NCBI GenBank assembly: GCA_026390595.1
Contig: JAPLFQ010000025.1
Location: 248,001 to 312,000 of the forward strand
Reading direction: 5' to 3'
DNA: 64,000 nucleotides
Source: Ignavibacteriales bacterium
GTDB taxonomy: Bacteria > Bacteroidota > Ignavibacteria > UBA10030
The notes beneath the pieces are model-generated. The model saw only the letters and a program-made list of their open reading frames with translations. It was not told the DNA's origin and made no database searches. Positions 45,192-52,730 of this stretch are shown in pieces (the first letter of the stretch is position 1; the number at the start of each line of letters is the position of its first letter). Both the position numbers and the translations under genes were made by a program.

Positions 45192-46001
45192 GTGCAGGAT
45201 GCGCTGGGTTGTTCTGAACGGCGTGTGTGCAAAGTTCTTGAGCAGCCGCGTTCGACGCAACGCCTGGATCCAATCGTGTCGAAGATGAACCAGCAACTGA
45301 CCGAACGGATCACGGATCTCGCTGTAGATTACGGTCGGTATGGATATCGTCGTATCACGACTCTGTTGCGCGAGGAAGGCTGGCATGTGAACCACAAGCG
45401 TGTGGAGTGCATATGGCGCCGGGAAGGGCTGAAAGTGCCGCAACGGCAACCCAAACGCCGACGATTGTGGCTGGGCGACGGCTCTTGTATCAGGCTTCGT
45501 GCAACACATCGGGATCATGTCTGGAGTTACGACTTTGTTGCCGACAGGACAAGCGAAGGACGGAAGATGCGGATGCTGAACATTATCGATGAATACACCC
45601 GTGAGTGTCTGGTGATCCGCATTGACCGAAAGATCACGGCCAGTGATGTCATCGAAACGCTGAAGGAGTTGTTCGTTACGAGGGGAGTGCCGGAGCATAT
45701 CCGATCGGATAACGGCCCGGAGTTCGTTGCGGAGCTGGTTCGGGAATGGCTTCAACTGCTTGGTGTGAAGACTTTGTTTATCGAACCAGGCAGTCCCTGG
45801 CAAAACGGTTACATCGAATCATTCAACGGCAGGTTCAGAGATGAGTTGCTCAACGGAGAGATCTTTGATACATTGACCGAAGCGAGAGTTGTTACAGAAC
45901 GATGGAGAAGACACTACAACAACTACAGGCCTCATAGCTCTCTGAACTACAGACCACCAGCACCAGAATCGTTTTACCAGCTCAGGCTTGCCAGTGCCTG
46001 A
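45192..46001 (+). CDS. IS3 transposase OrfB (DDE integrase domain)
   Basis: The frame is open from the slippery site (about 45150) to 46001. The GTG at 45192 is only the first start codon inside it, and the functional product is the OrfAB fusion. An HTH_21-type segment ([40 protein letters not shown]) precedes the catalytic core with the DDE acids in [19 protein letters not shown] and GYIESFNGR, followed by the [15 protein letters not shown] ending typical of IS3 transposases. The core is intact, so the element may be active. Confidence 0.9.
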   Translation: MQDALGCSERRVCKVLEQPRSTQRLDPIVSKMNQQLTERITDLAVDYGRYGYRRITTLLREEGWHVNHKRVECIWRREGLKVPQRQPKRRRLWLGDGSCIRLRATHRDHVWSYDFVADRTSEGRKMRMLNIIDEYTRECLVIRIDRKITASDVIETLKELFVTRGVPEHIRSDNGPEFVAELVREWLQLLGVKTLFIEPGSPWQNGYIESFNGRFRDELLNGEIFDTLTEARVVTERWRRHYNNYRPHSSLNYRPPAPESFYQLRLASA

Positions 46002-46052
46002 AGCATTACAATCCTAAACATACAACTGGCACATCATCTGGGGGCAGGTCAG

Positions 46053-46478
46053 TACGACTTGGGAGACAAGGTCAAGGCAACAGAATATTTCCGCTCGCTT
46101 ATTGCGAGTTATCCAAAGGATCCGCTAAGCGCTTTGGCACTAGCTACTTTAGGCGAGTGGGCTGGAGGTGCGTCTACGAATCAACAAAAATCAGCCCGAA
46201 CTGAAAACACCATCAAGACTAGCTTGTTCTTGGAGAACTATCCGAATCCATTCAATCCTTCTACGGTTGTCAGCTTTTCGGTGCCTGAAGCAGGGCTTGT
46301 TACCCTCAAGATCTTTGACTTACTTGGTCGCGAAGTCGCAACACTGGTGAACGAATTCACGACTGTGGGTACTCACGTCGCCATTTTCAATGGCTCTTCG
46401 TTGTCCAGTGGAATGTATGTCGCGAGGCTACAGATGGCAGGGAAAACAGCAGCCGCTAAGTTACTGCTCGCCAGGTAA
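46053..46478 (+). pseudogene. 3' stump of an IS-disrupted T9SS-secreted gene
   Basis: In frame from the IS edge the sequence reads YDLGDKVKATEYFRSLIASYPKDPLSALALATLGEW, a TPR-like helix pair, then a complete T9SS sorting domain (NYPNPFNPSTVVSFSVPEAG ... LSSGMYVARLQ). It has no start codon of its own with a ribosome site. With the signal-peptide stump at 44731 it forms a gene whose middle is missing or very short. Confidence 0.7.
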
Positions 46479-46509
46479 CTCTAGGCCTACAAGGAGGAAG
46501 TGGCTCCTC

Positions 46510-46550
46510 ACGCCCGCCGTTCGAGATTTTGAACGGCGGGCGTTCTTTTG
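46510..46550 (+). terminator. Rho-independent terminator
   Basis: A perfect 13-bp stem, ACGCCCGCCGTTC (46510-46522) with GAACGGCGGGCGT (46531-46543), has an 8-base loop and is followed by TCTTTTG. It lies 32 bases after the T9SS stump. The remainder of 46551-46817 shows no gene. Confidence 0.85.
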
Positions 46551-46817
46551 CAGCGGTTGCGCAGCGATGTATTCTTGCCGGTGAGCAGGATTGTGTTTGA
46601 TCTCAGATTTGTGTCAGTCCGTGTCTCATGACCTAGGGGGATGGTTTCGCGATCAAGCTGCGATCGAAACCAGCGAACTACCGAAGAGGGAACATCGAAC
46701 TTTGATGGAAGTGATGCAAGGAGATGCACGGACGAGGCGCGGTGTCGGATCAGCAAAATCATCAAAAGTACGATGACATTACTTCGGAACCACGAAGATT
46801 CGCTTGGCAAATTGGTG

Positions 46818-46889
46818 TAGCCCTAACGGGTTTCGAACCCGTATTTCGGCCTTGAGAGGGCCACGTCCTAGCCTTTAGACGATAGGGCC
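46818..46889 (-). tRNA. tRNA-Glu (anticodon CTC)
   Basis: A 72-base cloverleaf on the minus strand has acceptor GGCCCTA/TAGGGCT with one G-U pair and A73, and a D-arm GTC...GAC. The anticodon loop CTCTCAA between GGCC stems gives anticodon CTC (reads GAG), and the T-arm is ACGGGTTCGAAACCCGT. CCA is not encoded. Confidence 0.93.
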
Positions 46890-47120
46890 GGAAGACAATT
46901 GCGAATCGTTAATTGCCAATTGCGAATTGGAGGCAACTAAGAATCCGCGGTGCAATCCAGATGCACGGGTGAAGATAGAATTGCGAATTGAAGAAAGCGC
47001 GGCAATCTGGAATCCGCAATAATGCCGCAAGCAGGTAAAGATGAAATTGCGAATTGTCAATTGCCAATCTCGAATTGCCGTGAAGCACCCAATCCGAAAT
47101 TCACAATCCGCAATCAGTAG
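46890..47120. repeat. AATTGCGAATTG-rich spacer
   Basis: Irregular repeats of AATTGCGAATTG, AATTGCCAATT and AATCCGCAATC fill the space between tRNA-Glu and the IS4 element and continue for about 20 bp beyond the element, before tRNA-Gln. No gene is visible. Confidence 0.55.
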
Positions 47121-48451
47121 TGTCCGGTTAAGTAGTTTTTGTTTTGCTATAAGTTCTTTGACAAGTGAGCGTTAAACGGATTTTCCAGTGTTATCGATTT
47201 GAACTCCGAAGTACCTTTGGGAAGAGCTTTTGTTACCTCACTATCCATTCCTGAAGGACATTGGCATGCATGCTGGGAGAACCGTCTTTTCACAACTGAT
47301 GGACTTCGTGCCGCGTCATGAATTCCGTCGCATCGTCAAGCGCTATCGTGGTGAGCATCGTGTTCGCCACTTCTCCTGTTGGGAGCAATATCTCTCCATG
47401 GCGTTTGCGCAACTGACCTATCGAGAGAGCTTGCGTGACATTGAGACATGCCTACGTTCCCTTGGACCAACACTCTATCATAGTGGCATACGATCCACGA
47501 TATCACGGTCAACACTTGCCTATGCAAATGAACGACGCTCATGGAAGATCTATCAGGATCTGGCTCTCGTGCTTATCGACCGAGCCCGTGTGTTGTACCG
47601 TGACGATCGCTTGCTCAGTGAGATCGAAAGCGCAGTCTATGCTCTTGATGCAACAACGATCGAACTGTGTTTAGCGCTGTTCCCATGGGCGCGAGCACAA
47701 AACCATCTGAGAACATGCGCAGGAGTCAAGCTGCACACACTCTTGGACGTACAGCGCAATCTGCCTGTATTTGCTAGGATTTCTGTCGCCAATCTATATG
47801 AAGTGCACATTCTTGACGAACTCGTATTTGAACCTGGTGCCTTCTACGTGCTCGACAGAGGATATACAGACTTCAGGCGCTTGAAGATTATCGATTCTTC
47901 CAGAGCCTTCTTCGTTATACGCGCCAAAAAGGGATTGCGCTTTACACGTACCGTTTCCCATGCGGTCGACAAATCACGGGGCATCAACGTTGATCAAACC
48001 ATTCACCTGGTGATCAAGCGTTCACTCGAAGGATACCCGGATGCTCTGCGGCGCATCAAGTTCTTTGACATGGAGAAGAAACGTACGTTCGTGTTCCTTA
48101 CGAACAATTTCCTGCTCGATGCAGCTTTGATTGCAGAACTCTATCGCTCGCGCTGGAAGATCGAACTGTTCTTCAAGTGGATCAAGCAGCATCTTCGCAT
48201 CAAGGTCTTCTATGGCACAACATCGAATGCCGTCAACACCCAAATCTGGATTGCGCTTTCGGTTTTCGTCCTTGTGGCCATCATCAAGAAAGAACTCGAC
48301 ATCCATGCGCCACTTTACACAATTCTACAGATTCTGAGCGTCACCCTTTTTGAGAAAGAACCGATAAATCAAATACTTACAACGACCCCATTCCCAATTG
48401 ACTCTGTCTCTCCCGTTAAGCAGTTGAATCTATTCAACTTTTAACCGGACA
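47121..48451 (+). mobile_element. IS4-family insertion sequence
   Basis: This element of about 1.33 kb is bounded by TGTCCGGTTAA (47121-47131) and its reverse complement TTAACCGGACA (48441-48451); the true ends may lie a few bases further out. It encodes one transposase and interrupts an AATCCGCAATC-type intergenic repeat between tRNA-Glu and tRNA-Gln. No clear target duplication is seen. Confidence 0.8.
47266..48444 (+). CDS. IS4-family transposase with DUF4372 N-terminus
   Basis: This encodes 392 residues from the ATG at 47266. HAGRTVFSQLMDFVPRHEFRRIVKRY and the following FSCWEQYLSMAFAQLTYRESLRDIE form the DUF4372 DNA-binding part of this IS4 subgroup. The catalytic core follows, with ALDATTIELCLALFPWA (first D), FYVLDRGYTDFRRL (second D) and YRSRWKIELFFKWIKQHL (the Y-(2)R-(3)E-(6)K signature with the last E). 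All elements are present, so it is potentially active. Confidence 0.9.
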   Translation: MHAGRTVFSQLMDFVPRHEFRRIVKRYRGEHRVRHFSCWEQYLSMAFAQLTYRESLRDIETCLRSLGPTLYHSGIRSTISRSTLAYANERRSWKIYQDLALVLIDRARVLYRDDRLLSEIESAVYALDATTIELCLALFPWARAQNHLRTCAGVKLHTLLDVQRNLPVFARISVANLYEVHILDELVFEPGAFYVLDRGYTDFRRLKIIDSSRAFFVIRAKKGLRFTRTVSHAVDKSRGINVDQTIHLVIKRSLEGYPDALRRIKFFDMEKKRTFVFLTNNFLLDAALIAELYRSRWKIELFFKWIKQHLRIKVFYGTTSNAVNTQIWIALSVFVLVAIIKKELDIHAPLYTILQILSVTLFEKEPINQILTTTPFPIDSVSPVKQLNLFNF

Positions 48452-48479
48452 GCAGTGATCCGCAATCCGCAATGTTTTG

Positions 48480-48552
48480 CTGCCCCGCTAGGGCTCGAAC
48501 CTAGACTCTTCTGATCCAGAGTCAGACGTGTTGCCAATTACACCACGGGGCA
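48480..48552 (-). tRNA. tRNA-Gln (anticodon CTG)
   Basis: A 73-base cloverleaf on the minus strand has acceptor TGCCCCG/CGGGGCA and discriminator G73, as usual for tRNA-Gln. The anticodon stem TCTGA/TCAGA has loop CTCTGGA, so the anticodon is CTG (reads CAG), and the T-arm is CTAGGTTCGAGCCCTAG. Fragments of its 5' end recur downstream at 48581-48745. Confidence 0.93.
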
Positions 48553-48580
48553 ATCTTGAATTTCATAAGCTCCGTTGATA

Positions 48581-48745
48581 GTCCTGAGCGCTTGCCCGCT
48601 GAAGCCCGAAGGGCGTAAGGGGGAAGTCGAAGGACACCACGGGCATCATCTTCCGCGGATGTCCTGAGCGCAGTCGAAGGACACCACGGGCATCATCTCC
48701 CGCGGATGTGCTGAGCGCAGTCGAAGGTCACCACGGGGCAATAAT
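48581..48745. repeat. 47-bp tandem repeats with tRNA-Gln 5' fragments
   Basis: Three imperfect units start at 48581, 48661 and 48708. Each consists of GTCCTGAGCGCAGTCGAAGG followed by ACACCACGGGCATCATC-type sequence, and the period between the last two is 47 bp. The first unit carries an extra stretch of about 33 bp. CACCACGGGGCAAT is the reverse complement of the tRNA-Gln 5' end plus flank. GTCCTGAGCG...TCGAAGGAC is itself a dispersed palindrome. Confidence 0.6.
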
Positions 48746-48878
48746 AACCGGGTAATAAAGTACAGAAAAAGAAATTATTTTCCAATCAATTTCATCTGCT
48801 CTTCACAGCCGTAAGGGCACGCGACTTCGAATCAATGCGTACGATCTCCACTCTCCGTACTCCCCGGTCCCGGTAACC

Positions 48879-48907
48879 TTGACTTTCGGGCCATTTTTTG
48901 GTATACT
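48879..48907 (+). promoter_or_regulatory. sigma70-like promoter upstream of psd
   Basis: TTGACT (48879-48884) and TATACT (48902-48907) are separated by an optimal 17 bases. It lies about 380 bases before psd, so it would make a long leader or serve a small gene in between. Confidence 0.5.
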
Positions 48908-49043
48908 TTCTCCGATTTCAAAAAGCATGTACGTCTAAAATCCTGTTTGTCGCCTTTGAAACAGCGTTATTGAGATTTCTCTTCAACGAACCAGGGCGAG
49001 ATTACTAAAAGGGAAAACGGACACTACAGGTTGGCTCCAGGCC

Positions 49044-49274
49044 TTGATTCCCTCTGCATTGATACTTATTGCCGCACCGATCACCACCTCGAGATCTCTC
49101 CCGCTCGACGCACTCCACAACCTAACCAGTTCGGCCGCTATTATCAATTCAGGCGCCCCTGCGGCCATTTCGGTGCACACCCGGGACAGGCAGGTTGTGA
49201 GCTCCTTCGATCGCCAGAAGGCCGCGCCGCACAACGGCCCGGGCGGACGTTTCGCACATCTACAAAAGAATTGA
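49044..49274 (+). other. doubtful small ORF upstream of psd
   Basis: The frame is open for about 100 codons to 49274 and contains one hydrophobic segment (ALIPSALILIAAPITT), but the only start candidate is a TTG at 49044 and no ribosome site is seen. Apart from repeats and the promoter, the 48553-49284 space has no better gene candidate. Confidence 0.2.
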
Positions 49275-49284
49275 CAGCCTCACT

Positions 49285-49935
49285 ATGATCACGAAGTACG
49301 GCTACGATGTCTTCTTTACAGTGGTTATCATCTGCCTCATGGTAGTTGCCCTTACGCTGGTCTTCCTTGAGCCAAAGGTGCCGAAATATGTCATCTCCGG
49401 CTCGGCCCTGGTCTTGCTGATGCTGACGGTGAATTTCTTTCGGGACCCCAACCGTTCGACTCCTCCGGGCGAAAACCTGATCATAGCCCCGGCGGACGGC
49501 AAGATCATCGCGGTGCGGGAGGTGGATGAAAAGGAGTATCTGCGCGCAAAGGCCACAGTCATCAGCATCTTCATGTCCCCCCTCAACGTTCACGTCAACC
49601 GTAATCCCATTTCCGGGACTGTGGGACACCTCCGTTATGTGAAGGGGGAATACTTCGCCGCGTTCGAAGAGAAAGCGTCGGAGAAAAACGAGCAAATGCT
49701 TATCGGCATTGAGAATCCGAAGGGCCGCGTCCTCTTTAAACAGATCGCCGGTTTCGTAGCCCGGCGCATCGTGTGCACGCTGAAGATGGGCGAACAGGTG
49801 AAAGCCGGGGACCGTTTCGGAATGATCAAATTTGGATCAAGAGTGGATGTGTTTGTCCCCGTGCGGGCAGCTGTAAACGCCAAAGTGGGCGACTTGACAG
49901 TCGCGGGGGAAACCGTGCTTGCAGAATTTCAATAG
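49285..49935 (+). CDS. psd: phosphatidylserine decarboxylase proenzyme
   Basis: This 216-residue protein is the short (type A) decarboxylase that turns phosphatidylserine into phosphatidylethanolamine at the inner membrane. Two N-terminal hydrophobic segments (about 9-27 and 35-49) anchor it. IAPADGKI, PLNVHVNRNPISG and the self-cleavage site FGSRVDVF are visible; cleavage between Gly184 and Ser185 would create the pyruvoyl cofactor on Ser185. pssA follows 21 bases downstream and makes its substrate, so the pair forms a complete PE pathway operon. Confidence 0.93.
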   Translation: MITKYGYDVFFTVVIICLMVVALTLVFLEPKVPKYVISGSALVLLMLTVNFFRDPNRSTPPGENLIIAPADGKIIAVREVDEKEYLRAKATVISIFMSPLNVHVNRNPISGTVGHLRYVKGEYFAAFEEKASEKNEQMLIGIENPKGRVLFKQIAGFVARRIVCTLKMGEQVKAGDRFGMIKFGSRVDVFVPVRAAVNAKVGDLTVAGETVLAEFQ

Positions 49936-49956
49936 TTCCTGCGGAGACAAAGAATT

Positions 49957-50721
49957 ATGAAAATCACAAGAGCAGTTGTCCCAAGCCTGTTCACGGTCCT
50001 GAATGCCTTCTGCGGATTCTTGTCGATCCTGAACGCGAGTCAGGGAAGGATCGAGATGGCCGCGTGGTTTATCGTTCTGGCGGGGGGATTTGATACGTTT
50101 GACGGCATCATGGCCCGCATCACCCGCTCCTCGAGCCAGTTTGGTGTGGAGCTCGATTCTCTGGCCGATGTGGTATCGTTTGGCGCCGCCCCTTCATTCC
50201 TCGTCTACCAGGCGTACCTCGGTACGCTCGGGAGCGTTGGAGTCATCATCAGTTCACTGCCGCTCGTATTCGGTGCCATCCGGCTCGCGCGCTTCAATGT
50301 GCAGCTCGTCGGGTTTGAAAAAGACCACTTCAAAGGGCTCCCGATTCCCGCTGCGGCGATCACCATCTGTGCGTACCTCCTTCAGTACAATACCGAACTT
50401 GGCGGGCTCAACGGGTGGACACACGACGGACTTGTCGCGCTGGTGCTCATCATTTCGCTCCTGATGGTCAGCAAAGTGCGATATGACACGCTGCCGAAGT
50501 TTAACCGCCGTGGATTCCGCGCTCACCCGTGGCGTGTGGTCGCGTTCTCCATCGCCGGTCTCATAGTCCTCGTATCGAAGGGGAATCTTCTCTTCCCGGT
50601 GATGGCGGCGTTCATCGGATTCGGAATATTGCGGGGCATCTACGAATGGGCCCGATCCATTGCCTCACACGTGGAAAAGGAACCGGAAGAAGAGAGCGAG
50701 ATCTCAAGCATCGACATCTAA
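49957..50721 (+). CDS. pssA: CDP-diacylglycerol--serine O-phosphatidyltransferase
   Basis: This 254-residue multi-pass membrane enzyme joins CDP-diacylglycerol and L-serine to form phosphatidylserine. The CDP-alcohol phosphotransferase signature DG-x2-AR-x8-G-x3-D-x3-D is complete in FDGIMARITRSSSQFGVELDSLADVV (about residues 49-73). Six or so hydrophobic helices follow, and the C-terminus is short and acidic. It is co-directional with psd and in the usual size range. A MITE-like element begins 42 bases after its stop. Confidence 0.93.
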   Translation: MKITRAVVPSLFTVLNAFCGFLSILNASQGRIEMAAWFIVLAGGFDTFDGIMARITRSSSQFGVELDSLADVVSFGAAPSFLVYQAYLGTLGSVGVIISSLPLVFGAIRLARFNVQLVGFEKDHFKGLPIPAAAITICAYLLQYNTELGGLNGWTHDGLVALVLIISLLMVSKVRYDTLPKFNRRGFRAHPWRVVAFSIAGLIVLVSKGNLLFPVMAAFIGFGILRGIYEWARSIASHVEKEPEEESEISSIDI

Positions 50722-50763
50722 AAGCAGCATCAAGAAGAACCTCGTCTTTCTATAGACAATCTC

Positions 50764-50963
50764 TAGAACTCATCTCAAAAACGCCAACGACGTCATTGCG
50801 AGGCGCTCTTTGCCGAAGTCCCGCTCTTTCGATCCGCCTATGTGCGGGATCCAGAGAGGCGGACAATCTCTCTTTTGTCTCGGCATACCTTGGTGAGATT
50901 GCTTCGCTCGCCCCTGCGGGGCATCGCTCGCAATGACTTTGAGGGTTTTTGAGATAGCTTCTA
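50764..50963. repeat. MITE-like element, copy 3
   Basis: This is a 200-bp element with near-perfect terminal repeats: TAGAACTCATCTCAAAAAC (50764-50782) and, on the other strand, TAGAAGCTATCTCAAAAAC (50963-50945). Inner arms GTCATTGCGAG (50792-50802) and CTCGCAATGAC (50927-50937) match those of the copy at 20575-20760. Confidence 0.65.
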
Positions 50964-50994
50964 GTAAGTCCAAAACGCTTCTCAGTATTTCTTT

Positions 50995-51116
50995 CTTTGC
51001 GTCCTTCGTTTACCCCGACGTCCTGAGCGAGCGCAGCGAGTCGAAGGATTGTCGGGGCGGCTTTGCCTGCCCGCCTCTGAGAATTCCATGAGGCAGGCGG
51101 GCGTGAGAATTCTTGA
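50995..51116. repeat. composite intergenic repeat before purS
   Basis: This has the TTTGCGTCC...CCCCGACGT...GTCGGGGCGG core of the repeats at 4562 and 25547, but with CCTGAGCGAGCGCAGCGAG-type sequence in the hairpin loop and a CCTGCCCGCC unit (51066-51102) inserted between CTTTG and CGTGAGAATTCTTGA. Confidence 0.6.
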
Positions 51117-51147
51117 CATGGGTCTTAATTAACGACGGAGAAACGAC

Positions 51148-51399
51148 TTGTATCATTCAAAAATCTTGGTGACATTGAGGCAGTCGATACTCGACCCTCA
51201 GGGGAAAGCCGTTGAGCACGGCGCCCATTCGCTTGGCTACGATCGTGTCCGGAACGTCCGCATCGGCAAATTCGTGGAATTGAATGTGGATGCTCAGAAC
51301 AAGGAAGAAGCTGAGAAGATCACGAGGGAAGTAAGCGAAAAACTGCTCGCAAATCCCGTGATGGAAGACTTTAGCTTCACGGTGGAAGAGAAAAGTTAA
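51148..51399 (+). CDS. purS: phosphoribosylformylglycinamidine synthase subunit PurS
   Basis: This is an 83-residue protein of the normal PurS size. PurS bridges PurQ and PurL in the fourth step of purine synthesis (FGAR to FGAM). Conserved parts are LDPQGKAVEHGAHSLGYDRVRNVRIGKFVEL and LLANPVMEDF. The start is a TTG at 51148, supported by GGAG seven bases upstream; no ATG is available. purQ follows after 96 bp of AT-rich repeats. purL is not in this window. Confidence 0.92.
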   Translation: MYHSKILVTLRQSILDPQGKAVEHGAHSLGYDRVRNVRIGKFVELNVDAQNKEEAEKITREVSEKLLANPVMEDFSFTVEEKS

Positions 51400-51495
51400 T
51401 TGGTTAATTGGTCATATGGTTGAGTTGTTAGTTGCAAAGTGGTTAACTAACCACTCACCAATTAGCCAACCCGGCACTAACTCGTTAGTCCTTTT

Positions 51496-52209
51496 ATGGC
51501 TCTCAAATTCGGCATTGTCGTATTTCCCGGATCGAACTGCGATCACGATTCCCACTACGTCGCGGAAACGATCCTCGGCCAGGAAGCCCGGCTGATCTGG
51601 CACAAGGAAACGTCCCTCGGCGACGTCGATATTGTGATACTTCCGGGGGGATTCTCGTACGGCGACTATCTCCGTTGCGGGGCCTTGGCGCGGTTTTCAC
51701 CCATCATGAAAGAAGTCGTGCGGTTCGCGAATAATGGGGGGGCCGTTTTCGGCATCTGTAACGGCTTTCAGGTTCTCGTTGAGGCGGGACTGCTTCCGGG
51801 CGTACTCCTGCGTAACGACTCGCTCAAGTTCGTCTGCAAGTATGTCAACGTGCGGGTTGAAAACACCGGGACGATGTTCACTTCTCGCTGCAAGAAGGGG
51901 GAGATTCTCGCAATCCCCATTGCCCACGGCGACGGGAATTACTTTACTGACGAAGACACGCTGAAACGTCTGGAGGATGGAAACCAAGTCGTCTTCCGGT
52001 ACTGTGACCAATCCGGCATCGTAACGGGTGGGTCCAATCCCAATGGCTCGATCTCCAACATCGCCGGGATCATCAACGAACAGGGAAATGTCATGGGTAT
52101 GATGCCGCATCCTGAGCGGGCATCGGATCCTGCCCTTCACCATACCGATGGCAGAAAGATATTCGATTCGATCATAGAAAGTTTCGTTCAACAATCACAA
52201 CTTGTTTGA
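51496..52209 (+). CDS. purQ: phosphoribosylformylglycinamidine synthase subunit PurQ
   Basis: This 237-residue class-I glutamine amidotransferase releases ammonia from glutamine for FGAM synthesis. Visible motifs are [24 protein letters not shown], the nucleophile Cys88 in FGICNGFQ, and the triad His205 and Glu207 in MMPHPERA. Length and start (ATG at 51496) fit the family. It lies in an operon with purS, and tatA begins only 17 bases after its stop. Confidence 0.95.
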   Translation: MALKFGIVVFPGSNCDHDSHYVAETILGQEARLIWHKETSLGDVDIVILPGGFSYGDYLRCGALARFSPIMKEVVRFANNGGAVFGICNGFQVLVEAGLLPGVLLRNDSLKFVCKYVNVRVENTGTMFTSRCKKGEILAIPIAHGDGNYFTDEDTLKRLEDGNQVVFRYCDQSGIVTGGSNPNGSISNIAGIINEQGNVMGMMPHPERASDPALHHTDGRKIFDSIIESFVQQSQLV

Positions 52210-52226
52210 AGGGAGTGTGTAGGAGT

Positions 52227-52430
52227 ATGAGTCTCGGAGCGCCTGAAATAATTCTCATATTGTTTGTCATTCTGATTTTCTTCGGTGCCAAGAAGATACC
52301 GGAGCTTGCAAAAGGACTGGGAACCGGTATGCGGGAGTTTCGCAAGGCGGCACGCGAAATCCAGGATGATATCGAAAAAGACGTCAAACAGATCGATACC
52401 AAGAAGACCGACGAAGAGCCCAAGAAGTAG
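52227..52430 (+). CDS. tatA: twin-arginine translocase subunit TatA
   Basis: This encodes 67 residues from the ATG at 52227 (GGGAG at 52211-52215). [41 protein letters not shown] is the classic TatA/E arrangement: a short N-terminal membrane helix, an FG hinge and an amphipathic helix, then a charged tail (KTDEEPKK). TatA forms the pore for folded Tat substrates. It is co-directional with purQ, and tatC and tatB are not in the window. Confidence 0.92.
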   Translation: MSLGAPEIILILFVILIFFGAKKIPELAKGLGTGMREFRKAAREIQDDIEKDVKQIDTKKTDEEPKK

Positions 52431-52730
52431 TTGTTGTCCTCCTGCAACAGACCTCGCGGCGATGCCCGGTCCTTGGGTAGGGGCGATCGTGCGGTGACCA
52501 ATTCCTTCGCAACACTCCACGTCTGGCAGCTCGGAGCATTGGCAGGTTGTTGGAATTCTGATTGTTGAGACAAAGATAAACCGCAAAGGCCGCCTGATAT
52601 TTTCTTGGGGGCTCTCTGCGTCCTTGGTGGTTCGTTCCTGAACGTGTTTACAAGAGAGACCACGGAAGCAGTGGACAGTTCCTAACCGATTGCCGGCAAG
52701 CTGCGGCAAGAGCCGAAGTATACCACCACG
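52431..52730. other. spacer before gatA
   Basis: No gene is visible. Around 52566-52640 there is AAACCGCAAAGGCCGC and CTCTCTGCGTCCTTGG, a variant of the CGCAAAG-type dispersed repeat. Confidence 0.35.

Larger units (their letters stand above)
44818..46051 (+). mobile_element. IS3-family insertion sequence
   Basis: This 1234-bp element has ends TGACATGCCCCCC (left) and, reading inward from the right, TGACCTGCCCCC, matching at 11 of the first 12 bases. It carries orfA and orfB in the -1 arrangement of IS3 elements. The flanking bases TTC and GTA do not form a target-site duplication, which suggests a deletion or rearrangement after insertion. It sits between a signal-peptide stump and a T9SS-domain stump. 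Confidence 0.85.
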
